The notes under the pieces: model-generated
Databases searched by the model: none
Seen by the model: the letters and a program-made list of their open reading frames with translations, nothing else
Told to the model about the DNA's origin: nothing
Shown here: in pieces, positions 40,244 to 51,421 of the stretch
How positions within the stretch are numbered: position 1 is the first letter of the stretch
Layout of the letters: every line of letters starts with the position of its first letter
Source of the DNA: Homalodisca vitripennis
Lineage: Eukaryota > Arthropoda > Insecta > Hemiptera > Cicadellidae
DNA length: 64,000 nt
Reading direction: 5' to 3'
Assembly (NCBI RefSeq): GCF_021130785.1
Contig: NC_060214.1
Span: forward strand, 46,747,001-46,811,000
Made by a program: the position numbers and the translations under genes

Positions 40244-40600
40244 TTACTCATCAGGCTGAATAATTATCTCGCCATTATAATAATCGACTAGATGGTACGG
40301 GTATATTTCGGCAGCGGCTTAGACCTTATAATGAGTGGCAAATGTGTGATGGAGAGACATATCAGCTCGGTATTGAGAAACACTTCTATAAATGTTGCCA
40401 CACCGCATCAATGTGAGATTTTCAAACCTTTGCCAGTTGTTACAAACGTATTCTACAACGCTTGCACGTATTTGAGGCGCATGGGAGACGTTGCCGTACA
40501 TGTGGTATGACAGGGAATAAAAGAAGCAAGCCCCATCAGTACCCACAGGCACAATACGATGAGGTACCATCACCCCATCTACTTCAATGTATTCCAACAT
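40244..40600 (-). pseudogene. OTU-type cysteine protease frame of the Helitron
   Basis: An open frame of 118 codons including one internal stop (40321-40319). The core PVGTDGACFFYSLSYHMYG (residues 18-36) fits the OTU active site, with D22 and candidate nucleophile C25. After the internal stop the same frame continues with AAAEIYPYHLVDYYNGE, which supplies a candidate His, and ends at 40244. OTU proteases remove ubiquitin, and OTU domains are known additions to animal Helitron proteins. The frame is two bases out of register with the Rep/helicase start at 40214. A GTAAGA donor-like site overlaps its end (40247-40242), so splicing to the downstream part is possible. The internal stop means it is probably inactive. 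Confidence 0.8.
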
Positions 40601-41089
40601 AAAAGTCCGATTCGACAGTTAAAAAATAGAAAGCGTGGAAAATAGATTAAATGCGAAATCAAAAACAAAGTAGTTCTCTTTGAAAACATGAAAAAGTTAC
40701 AGGGAAGGGACAACTTAAAGGAAGGAAAACCTGCAGTAAAAAAATAAGAAAAGCCTAACAAAAAAATAGGAAAGAAACTCAAAAGTAGGGATAGTATAAA
40801 AATAGGTAGGAAGACAAAAAACTAAATTATGTATAACGAATCCAACTGATATTCTTAAAACAAATTAAAACACGACTGTGTTAGGAAAACTCTAATCAAC
40901 TGATGATGAAATAAAACCAACAACCTGAAATGATATGCGAAGAAAAGATTTTTCCAAACTGATCCAGAGAAATAATAGTCAGCAGAGAGTATAGAACTGT
41001 AGAGCAGCGACAGGACTGAACCACGAGACTGGACTCGACTGACCACGGACCCAGGACTGCAGCACACTGTCGAGCTGTTATCAGTAGTT

Positions 41090-41250
41090 ACTGCAAGTAG
41101 CCTGACCTGTGCGGCGCGGCGGCCGCGGCGTGGTGGGCGGGGGTACAGTACCGACGTTATCGCTAGATAACAGAGTCGAGCAGCACGGAGAGGCTCTTCC
41201 ATGAATGAGTTGTCAACTGAGCCATCCTGTCGTACCTCCACCCCACCCTC
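41090..41250 (-). promoter_or_regulatory. GC-rich island upstream of the Helitron genes
   Basis: A strongly GC- and CpG-rich stretch (for example GCGGCGCGGCGGCCGCGGCG on the minus strand or its complement) in otherwise AT-rich sequence. It lies about 500 bp upstream of the OTU frame on the minus strand, where a promoter or leader would be expected. It could instead be captured host DNA. The frame through it has no recognisable motif and is not called a gene. Confidence 0.35.
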
Positions 41251-42270
41251 CCCCTGTCAGACCACTGGTTGTGTTCAAAAGTCACCTTTGATTTGGTCCG
41301 CTCTGTTAAAATGAGACTTCCTTACATTTAATTTGGTACCTTTATGTAAACCATGTTTATTAAGCATTTGTAGTATTTATAGATTATAGAAAGGTAAATT
41401 TCAATAGTAAACTGTGTAAAGGTCGTGAATGAGAGCATTGTTATTGGACGGCTTTTTTAAGCAAATAGTCATAACTATGACTTATTTCTTAGTACTTTAT
41501 ATATTATCGAATGAATCTAATTTATTCCAATAGATATGTCAATTTCATAATGCAATGATCCCAGACAAATTTATTTTCAGAGGTTATAAAGCAGCGTATT
41601 TTAATAGAGCGTATCGGGCGAACATGTTTATTTTGCCAAACTTATCGATATTTTACAACATAATTAAAATCCAAGAACCCTGATGAGCTTACTTTCAGAG
41701 GGCGAAAAGTACAACATTAAAATAGAGCGTATTCAACTAACGTTTTATTTGGCAGCATTCAGTGATCTACGTCAACATAAATAGCATTCTCATTAACATA
41801 TTTTCTAAAATTTCCCATGGATTCCTATTTATTCTAGTAGATTTTAAAGTTGCATGGTAAAAAATAGCCACATTAATATTATCCATCTAACGTTTATTTG
41901 GCTATTTTTAGCGATGTTTTACAACACTAATATTGCCTTTCCTAAGTATTTCATTAACTTTTACTGTAGTATACTGTTTATTTTAGTAGGTTTTACAGTT
42001 CCAAACTCGAGAAAAACTTTGGGAGTGCTCAAAGTGGCTAAATTGAGTAGAAAAATTCGTTTGCAAACTATCCACGTTTAAACCACTTAAAAGGCGAATT
42101 TTTGAAAACCCAGCCTTACTGCACATCTACATCGTAAGTACGACCACCATGCCAAATTTCAGGTTTCTGGGTCTAGTCGTTGTTGCGATAGAGCGATGAG
42201 TGGGTGAGTGAATGAGTGAGTGAGTGGATCAGTCAGTGGTATTTGGATTTTATAGGTATCTATATATATA

Positions 42271-42420
42271 TAGTACGCTGTTGTATATTAATTTTTGAAT
42301 TCATGTTTAATAATCTGTAATCACGGTTCATAAGGTAGTAATATATATATTACTACCTTATGAACAGTGATTACAGATTATTAAACATGAATTCAAAAAA
42401 TAATATTCAACAGCGTACTA
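42271..42420. mobile_element. 150-bp palindromic MITE inside the Helitron 5' end
   Basis: The arms 42271-42345 and 42346-42420 are reverse complements with three mismatches by eye. The body GTACGCTG...CAGCGTAC (42273-42418) is bordered by TA on both sides, as in Tc1/mariner-type non-autonomous elements. It sits in the TATATA tract of the Helitron 5' terminus. It codes for nothing. Confidence 0.85.
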
Positions 42421-45400
42421 ATGATATACTTTAAAAAAGAGAAAACGTAAATTAGCTTCCAGTATAATTTAATCATTATCTGATATAGGCGAAAGAATAA
42501 AATTAGCAAAGACGTTCTTGTTCAAAACATTATCTGATTCCCAAAATAAAATATTTGTATGAGTTTTCTAACAGGTTGTTTAATATGTAACACTAAATGA
42601 GGGATAAGGTATTTTCGATAAAAAATCATGTTTAATGAATTGTCTACACTTTAATAATAAAACTTTTTTTAGAGCAGAAGTAGTATTAAGGGTATTAAAT
42701 TATTTAAGTTAAAACAGTATAAAAATATTCACCCTATCCTGTTTCTATGTTCAAGCCAACATTATATTTGGTACTATTCTATATTTTGTTTCTTATTGTT
42801 GCTCAAGTTTTGTCAGTAGTTTTTTCTGACGACAGGAAAAAGTTTAAAATCATCTCTGATCTCTATTAATACCCTGGTGACTATTTGTATCCATGACAGA
42901 CACCAAAACCAAATCCTCATTCTCACTGAAAAGGCTTCTAGTAATGAAGTATTATATTAAATGTTTTACGAATTTCATTATTGGTGCTTTAGATGAGGGA
43001 CGTATATCACAACTACCAGGAACATATCATATACCACTAAATAACTACTGGAGCAATAATCGGAAATAACACAATACATTATTTAATTAATTGGAAATAA
43101 AACAGTCATAGTCCACATTGTGGTTACATCAATTAGTCAACCTTTATTTCACTGAACATTTCATGGAAGTGCAATGTAACACTCTGTGTGAAGAATGATT
43201 GTGACAACGTCACTGATCACTACAGTCTTGCATTGTGCCTTTGTGTTAGGTAACTCGACTATTAATTCGATTTTATTTGACTGTAAATAAATAATTTTAT
43301 ATTAATATCTTTGAAGATTTTATTTCTAGCAGCTGTCAAGTGGATTCATTGTTATGAATTGAGATTTCATTGATAATTCCCCAGAAAAATATTGAACTGC
43401 AAGAAATCGAAAGAAATCATTTTTGTGGTAAAACACATTTTTAAAAACTCCGATAAATGTTCTTTAATATCCTAGAACTCAGAATGACACGACTATTAAT
43501 TAGGTTTGTTATAATTTATAAGTAAATATTACACGTCGATCTCTCTCAGCTACTTGTATTACCCGTAATTGTGGAATAGGTTTATATTCAGTGATATAAA
43601 TCGAGGTTTCTTTGATTATTATTACTAAAAGGCTACTTAAACTGGATGAATACGAAAATACATCTGGCGACACAAACTACTGTACAGTTTAATATATCTT
43701 TTTAAATTTTGAAGCCCTTTTAGCTGTACAAAATTTCAGAAAATCACAGTTATAGACAGGCCACTGGAATTACTATTTACATTCTAGGGATCAGCCGCTC
43801 TTGTCAATATAAAGGATGCATATGATGTTTTATATTCGGCTGTAACATCTTGATTTTTAATTAGTTAATAACAAATTATAGGTTTCATATTTAAAATAAT
43901 AAATTACTTAAAAAATATTGTAAAAGCTAAACCTTGGCATTTGTTGCAGATAATTCGTTTAAATTTTGAACTTTTGGTTTGTGTCGAGTTTTAAGCTTGT
44001 ATCAAACTTTAAATTTGTAACAAAATTACTATTAAAATATATCTTTTTGAGATTTCGTACGTAACCATGTCTAATAAAATGTATTACGATGTTATATGTG
44101 TGGAATAATAGATGCATTACAGGGAACTTGAGATGATAAAATTTCTAGTCTGTAAAGAATTTTACGGTTTATTATACACTTATAAAAGAATAAAAATAAT
44201 AAATTAATAAATATTAATTTGAACAATATCGTCATCTAATATAAATGAAATATTTGTCTCAAATTACATAATTAATTTTTATATGTGTACTAAAATTGTA
44301 GTGAACATTTTATAATGTACCTTCCACATTTCTTTTCATTAACAGAAATGAAACCCAACAAAAAGTATAGCATTAATAACCATTATTGTATATAACACCT
44401 TTTCTTATGTAAGGTAACTGTTAAGGATGTATTTATTATTTAAAATATTTTCGTTTATCAGAGCCCTAATTACAGTTAGTTATTTGTTTTTAATGACCAA
44501 TTTCTAACTTTTACATTTATTTTGGAAAATATACTCGTTTTATTATCTTCACAAATTGGGGGGTAACGTGTTTGTGCTCTTAGATCTTATGTAGTGACAT
44601 CGCTTGGGTTCATTCTCACTAGTCTGGACTTCATATACTTTAGTAGGCATCACTTTATAGTTATTTCAACTTTCAGTGTAAGTCCTTTGAAATACATTTT
44701 AAGGTTTATTGTCCTAGGGACCTTTACAATTGAAGAAGAGGAAAGATATCAACTCTTAAAATATAATTTTATACTTTTAATGTGACATGTTACATAGAAA
44801 ATGTCAGATATGATATTTCCTTTCAAATCTACTCAGTGCTAACCCACACCCAAGACGATTTATAGTTTATTATTGTGTTATAGTAATGATCTTGTTAGAC
44901 TGCATAACGTTGTAGGGTGATATTATAAGACTCATTCATAATTTCCACCCACAGTGTAAATGTTTATGTTGTCGCAGCGATGACTGGATACTTTGGTTCC
45001 TTGCCAGTGCTGTTCCGTACTATTTGTCTGTAGGTGTAACACAAATTCAACGTTTCTTGTTATTATTCCATTTATGGCAGGCATGTTTTACTTGGCCTTT
45101 TATCTTTTCAATCTGTATTTAGGTGATTCTAATGCTAATTCATAGAACGCCCTGAACCAAGTCACAAACTTGTTCCTATTGCTTGTTATAGATTAGAGTC
45201 TTAGTTCATAACAAATAGTCAATATTTATTATTTTATTTTTCATTTCTTGACGGAACAATAGTTTCACAAGTTATGGCCTCATCAACTTTGACAAAATTC
45301 CTCAGAGTAGTCAATTTATAAAATTTAGAGTAAATCTATAACAGTTTATTTTCTAATACATAAAATGACATATTATAAATTGATTATATACATTTATAAC

Positions 45401-46449
45401 TTATTGCGGGTAGTAATGAGAAGGCTCTACGAATATATTCTTATTGATTAGGGCAGTTGAAAATGAATAAATATTACTACATATATAAAATTATTCGATT
45501 AAGACTTTTTTCAAATAATAGTAAAAAAATCATAAGTAGTTACATAATTATAAATTAGTTGCAGATTTAAACAATTCTATACTTACTAATTAAAGTGAAA
45601 AACTAGATGGTTAATAGAGTATAGTATAAAAAACACAAAAAGAATTTTACAAATAAAATTTTTTTCTATAATACATCAATGTTAATATTGCAACAGTAAC
45701 TATTCCGTAAGCAGTAGCAGAGATTCTACCTTCAAAAAAACTGACAATGGTGTCAACAGGAAAACCCAAGATCCGTATTTTTGTATAACGTAAAATTGCC
45801 TTCAAGATTCATTTATCACTACGGGCTCTTTGCGTTGCGTTGGGTAGAGTTTTTACGTGTTACATGTATGATATACAAAATACTATATACATGAGTCAGT
45901 ACGGAAATGTGCTTGCGAATGCTTGAACCTGTATCATGTAAATGTTGTGTTATGCGATGAGAATCTATAGATGATCAAACAATTCGTGTCCATGCATCAA
46001 TCTTTGTGTGAATCCTGTACGAAATATCATAGTTTCCCCAATAATTTCACTCGAGGTTCTTTTAGTAGAACTGCAACTTTAGTCCTTTATATAAATCATA
46101 AGTAGAGTTTTCATAGGTAGATAAACTAACTTCAGTAGCTAGCAGTAGTATAGGTAAAAAAAACAAACAAAAAAAACACCAGAGCAATGACAATGTTTAG
46201 TAGTCAAGTAATACATCCATCACTACCACATATGGAATTTAAATCTGAATTTAGCATTTAGGATACCAATGATTCCATAATCCTATCTGGTTTATTTATA
46301 TCTAGTTAATACCTTCGCTACAGACAAAAAGATAGATCGAAGGGGAATTTTGGTTAAATATTTAGTGGTGTCAAAAGTAAAACTTAATTATGTGTGTATA
46401 TTATTGACTATTTGTAGTAAATAATTGTCCAAATAAAATTTTTTTTTTA

Positions 46450-46484
46450 TTGGCACTATATTTCGGTAAAACCGTCTTCAGGTG
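46450..46484 (-). ncRNA. PLE-type hammerhead-like terminal motif, isolated
   Basis: On the minus strand: CCTGAAGA, one extra base, a GGT/ACC stem, then GAAATATAGTGCCAAT. The layout of box, extra base, stem and GAAA matches the one at 32784-32816, and this terminal sequence type is seen in other PLE tails. No coding part lies nearby, so it is a 3' remnant. It abuts a long TA microsatellite. Confidence 0.45.
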
Positions 46485-46517
46485 AATAAATTGTATAAAA
46501 TATAAATAAATATATAT

Positions 46518-46518
<1 letters not shown>

Positions 46519-46564
<46 letters not shown>

Positions 46565-46572
46565 CATATATA

Positions 46573-46611
<39 letters not shown>

Positions 46612-46616
46612 ATATT
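46519..46616. repeat. (TA)n microsatellite, interrupted
   Basis: Two TA runs separated by AATACATATATATTATATGT; the whole block is close to palindromic. Confidence 0.93.
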
Positions 46617-47752
46617 TTATTGCTAAATAATGTAACGAGATATCAACCTGATTTATACGGTTTCCTAACTATGATCCGAATCCAATTGAGGGACAAGTAC
46701 CTTTAACAAACTCTATATTGTTCATAAACAAATAAACCGATAAAGGTTACTGAATGACTCCTTAATACATAACCAAAGTTCTACCTGATCAAGTTAATTT
46801 CGTTTATATGTCTAACTATGTCACATATAAAAATATGAAATACTTGTGGAAATGTTGTGTTTAAAAGTGGTCTAATACAAGGATTTTAGATTGTACCGTT
46901 TCCATTATGGCTATTCGTAAGACCAATTTATAATGTGCTTTCTAACACTGGATTTATACAAGGTAAATTTTGCCAAAACAACATGTTTTCTGTATCATAC
47001 TTCGCTAAAGTTATGGAAAATTTCAATTAATATCTAATTAAATTTAATTTCTTTCTGTAGGCAGCAAAGTGTCACATAAAAATAAACAAAATACAACTCT
47101 ACATTTTTCCTGTGGAGAGAACATTAATAAAATTATGCTCGCCATTGACGCTCAGCCAAAATCTATGTAAGGACATGAAATATCACAGATATTATTCTTA
47201 TATTTGTAGAAATGAGGATGGTATAATTGGAGAAAGTCTGCAGATGACAAATATATCTATATTTCTCACGTGCAGATTTTCATGTACATAGGACAGTTCA
47301 TGCTTTAGATATTGTCCGAAAGACAAACAGACTAACATTTTCTAGTCCATTGAGTGATTATTCCTGTATAAACGAATTATGTTTGTAGGCAACTAAATGG
47401 CTTTTACAAATCGTACATTTTAAAATAATTTCAGACTCAAAGACACCGATGAAATGTAAAAAAATAAGAAATAAAAGTAGGCTCGTAAGAAAAAATAACC
47501 CAATTTTAATACTTTGAAATATTAAGCAAATAGGAATAGATTGATTGTATTTATTGAATATAAATCTGGGCTTGTGGAGAGTAAATATAAGAGGAACACC
47601 CTGTGATTACTTCTTCTCCTTTAATAATTACTTCTTCTCCTTTACATTGTACAGTACTGCTATGTTGTGCTCACGTTACTGCCCCGGTCAGGTTGGTCAC
47701 GATCAAAATATTCTTAAAGTAAATATTAGCGTGGCAGAATAAACAGCAAACA

Positions 47753-47793
47753 TTATAGAGAGAAGGGGTTATAACTACCCATTCTCTCTATAA
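47753..47793. repeat. Short hairpin, 18-bp arms
   Basis: Arms 47753-47770 and 47776-47793 (TTATAGAGAGAAGGGG type) pair with two mismatches around a five-base loop. There is no flanking target duplication or T-run, so its nature is unknown. Confidence 0.6.
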
Positions 47794-49966
47794 TTTACTT
47801 TTATCACAAAGCATCAACACAAGTTTTCTACCAGAAATATATAAAATTTAAAATGTGTTTACAACAGGATCATCTGTAAGAAAACTCGATACGTGAATTG
47901 AAGAGGGGGGAGGCAGACACCTCGATAGGAGATCGGGCTATCAAAACACAGCACGAGGGAGAAGCCCAAATGAAAATGCCCGTTCGTGGAGCCGGCATCT
48001 CAGAGCCTATACGCTGCAATATGAACTGAGAGGTTACTAAGACATTGCTAGCTCAAAAAAGTGTCAAAACATTTTTCAAATTAAAAAATACCCGCTATTT
48101 TCACTGCAGTTATCTGTAATAAATGCCGTTAGTTTTATACATACTGTTTTTAATTTATTGATTTAAAAATTGTTTTATAAAAATCTTTAAATGTACAGTG
48201 ACATATTAATAAACTTTATTCGAAACTTAGCCACAAGTCGGTTTTGATCATTTGTATCAACTTTATTGTGGTATTAATTTGTAGTGAATTTATAATTAGT
48301 TTGGACGAACTGTGTTGTTCATTATTGTTGTGAATAATTCATTAAATTCTATTTAAAATAAGTCATTATATTACCAACTTTCTACAGAAAAACTATTAAA
48401 ATTTCTTATTTTAAATTACTCCCTGAATGTAGCAGAAGCGATAACATATGTTTAACGACACACAGCTATAATCTGCAAGGAGTTACATTGAATATGGTAT
48501 GGTGGTGCGGAATTCTAAGGATTTGATCAAAACATCCAACGCACCCAAAGTACGAATATGATCAAAGTTCCCACAGTAACAGTGGAGCTTGAAAATGTTG
48601 TGAGCCGCAGGCAACCCGCTTACAGGCGTGTGCTTTACATCGACTGTTTCTATACATACAATACAAGTACAATACTGGAGGCTTTGTCGCGCTGGGCCTT
48701 TCAAAGAGAACCCCGAATCCAGAATACCTCAGACCGGGTAAACATCAATTTTAGTTTTAAACCTATCATTGAGCAATTATTAAAAAATGATAGTACTAAA
48801 TACTATGTTGGATGAACGTTAGCTAAGCTTACGGTTAGCATTTTCTGTTTGTATATCCATAAGACTAATATTCACAATGTGGATGTATATGATATCTAAT
48901 TAAAAAAAAAAATATTTCAAAATGATTATATTTTCAAAAATTTGTGTTTTCTATTTTAAAATGTGTATAGATGAGATCAGTATTAGGTAAAGAGCTATAT
49001 GACCCTTATATGAATTTAAGCCATTTAGATTATCAAATAATATTGGACATATTAAAGGATTGCAATGAAAAATGCTTTCAAACATTCGTCTACTTTAAAT
49101 AGCAATAATGTATAGATTGCTCAGTAGTTAAAACTTATAAAATATAAACAATTGTTATACATTCTTGAAAAAAGTAATAAGTTTAATTATTTAAAACTGT
49201 TGACACATAGTTGATAGTTGTTTTAAAACAATGATCGTAGTTGAAAGTAGGAACACTTCTTGAATAAGGGTTTAAGCATTTGTGTTTATATGGTTGTGTG
49301 TGTGAAAGTATTGGAGTAGTTGCTATGGTAAAATATCTAAGCTTAGTATGTTATATAGATTTAAAATCGGTTTGTTATTTAAGGGGGCTTGTGGGGAAAT
49401 GAAGACAAATTAATTATTCATTATATTACATGAAGAAATTCCCCACGCCACCAAATAAATAAAATTGTATCTGTCTTGGTTTGAAGACACATTGAGGTAT
49501 AGGATTATTCACTATGGTGCAACATATGATAGTATTTTAAAACCTTTGGTTCAATTACAAAGATTTGCAGTGGGTAATGTATACAACCTAAAGAATGTGA
49601 TAGGGTAACTCATATTTTTTCAATCTGAATTTAGATATATAGACCTTATCTCAGATATTTATATATATTGAGTTAAATAATGTTTTTAAGGAAACATATT
49701 TAACATTAGTTCTTATAGTAATATTACCGGTAAAACTTTAAAACTATTTCAAAGAGGTGGCTAGAAAACAATTAGGTTATTCTGGTAAAAACACATTTAA
49801 TTGATTTTTCTTTAATATAGGGATTGGATTTTGTTAGAAAAAAACCTACATTCAAAATTAAAATATTGTGGTATATGTAATGAATGTTCCATAGTTTTCT
49901 CATTTGCCTTGTTTCATCTTTGCGTCCTGTATTACTTATACGTATAATATGCACGTGCGTATATAA

Positions 49967-50284
49967 ATTAAATTTGTATAAGTGGCAATCGAATAATTTA
50001 TTTTCAATAAACATTGAATCTCAAAAAGTACTTGCTCCGCCGGGACTCGAACCCGGATCTCTCACTTGCCGGGTGAATGTGCTACCATTACAACACAGAG
50101 CCCTTACCTTTTACGATTCAATTATTGTATATTTGGCCGTTTCTTTCACATATGTGTTTAAATACTAATAACTAACATATGATCGGAAGACCAAATACCT
50201 GTTAAATGACTTTTCATTACATACATTAAATTTGTATAAGTGGCAATATCCTAATTTTATTTCAATAAACATTGAATCACAAAA
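49967..50284 (-). repeat. SINE-like unit with flanking 60-bp direct repeats
   Basis: About 60 bp at 49967-50026 (TTTGTATAAGTGGCAAT...CAATAAACATTGAATC) recurs at 50225-50284 in the same orientation, period 258. Between them lies a tRNA-like head on the minus strand. In that direction the first repeat follows the head and the second precedes it. This fits tandem SINE copies sharing a tail, or a 258-bp tandem duplication. Confidence 0.7.
50034..50101 (-). tRNA. tRNA-derived SINE head / tRNA pseudogene
   Basis: 68 bases folding partly as a tRNA: acceptor GCTCTGT/GCGGAGC with two wobble pairs, and a perfect T arm CCGGG-TTCGAGT-CCCGG containing the Pol III B box GGTTCGAGTCC. The D arm is short, and the 7-base anticodon loop CCGGCAA lacks the invariant U33, so it should not be a functional tRNA. 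The context (shared flanking tails) suggests the head of a SINE. Confidence 0.7.
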
Positions 50285-51081
50285 TATTGTATAGTAGTAA
50301 TTTATTTATGTATTTGTTTGTTTTGATTCCTCAAATCATAGCGGACTTTAAGCAGTTTTATATTATGAATAAATCTATTTAGTTTTTGTTGTGTAGTGTT
50401 TTATAATTTTATTTTTGTTATGTATTTAATTAATTTGTTAGTTTTTTAGTATTTATTACCTTTTTGGTAATAACATATCATATCGTTGAATTTATCCTTA
50501 ATGGAATTCAAGTGTTATATGTAAATAGTTGCCATCTTGAAGTCCATAATTATTACGTATGAAGTTAAAATTATTATAATAATGATTATTGTAATACTTA
50601 CGTCTGCATTGAAAATCGAAATGTAAAGTCTTAGCCACCACTCAGGCAGAGAGATACATATAAATACAAATTAATAAAATTGATTTCTTTCTCATTTCAG
50701 ACGTTCTTTGTGAAGCACATGAAATGTTTACAAATAATGAATAAAGACTTTTTTTAAATTTAACTTGAACTGGAACTAAATTAGATTTGGCTGAGCGTAA
50801 GCAAATAGTAGTACATTGGTTTATTGCGTAGCTATTATGGCAACGAGAAAATAGCAGCATACATGAATTTAAAAACAAATTAAGTCCAACTAAGATATTT
50901 TAAGTGTCATATTAAATTATGTACGTTACTCCAACAGAAAAATGAAAAATTTAGTAAAGTCAGTATTAAAAATAAGAGACATTTCATACCTAATAAATCT
51001 ATAGGTATTCAGGTAATGTTTACAAGGTATGATAACATGTGTTTCCTAACAGAGTTTGCACTCTGATAATTTTTCTTTCAC

Positions 51082-51086
<5 letters not shown>

Positions 51087-51137
<51 letters not shown>
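51087..51137. repeat. (TA)n microsatellite
   Basis: Uninterrupted TA run of about 50 bases. Confidence 0.95.
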
Positions 51138-51141
<4 letters not shown>

Positions 51142-51334
51142 TAATTTTTTATTTATTTATATAATTATACATTCTTTTTTTGTTGCTATCATGGTTACAT
51201 ATATAATCAACGTAAAGATATTCATTAACTAGCATCAAAATGCCATGGAGTGATTTGCACCATGTAGCTCGCAATATGGCTCATGTATTATATATGGCTC
51301 AATAAACTGACCGAATGACAGATATAGACAGACT

Positions 51335-51420
<86 letters not shown>
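51335..51420. repeat. (CA)n microsatellite
   Basis: About 42 CA units. The minus-strand frame rich in Val-Cys across it is an artefact of this run. Confidence 0.97.

Positions 51421-51421
<1 letters not shown>

Larger units (their letters stand above)
34572..42424 (-). mobile_element. Helitron, autonomous type, inactivated
   Basis: On the minus strand the element ends with a hairpin, TATTCTG and CTAG, followed by a host T (plus-strand A at 34571), the standard Helitron 3' terminus. Inside are an HUH Rep domain, a Pif1-type helicase and an OTU protease frame, all on the minus strand. The 5' end is inferred. Minus-strand sequence near 42260-42120, TATATA followed by repeated CACTCACT and 'gaaacctgaaatttggcatg', is typical of Helitron 5' regions. 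After removal of the nested MITE, the first TC preceded by A lies at 42424. That gives an A/T target as expected. Total about 7.85 kb including the 150-bp MITE. Helitrons move by rolling-circle replication without target duplications. The 3' end is secure, the 5' end less so. Confidence 0.92.

Noticed and set aside
40855..41241. 128-aa protein gene in the GC-rich island
   Set aside because: No domain, arginine-rich translation of CpG-rich DNA; better explained as leader, promoter or captured DNA.
50034..50101. Functional tRNA gene
   Set aside because: Short D arm, no U33 in the anticodon loop and SINE-like flanks; a tRNA-derived repeat is more likely.
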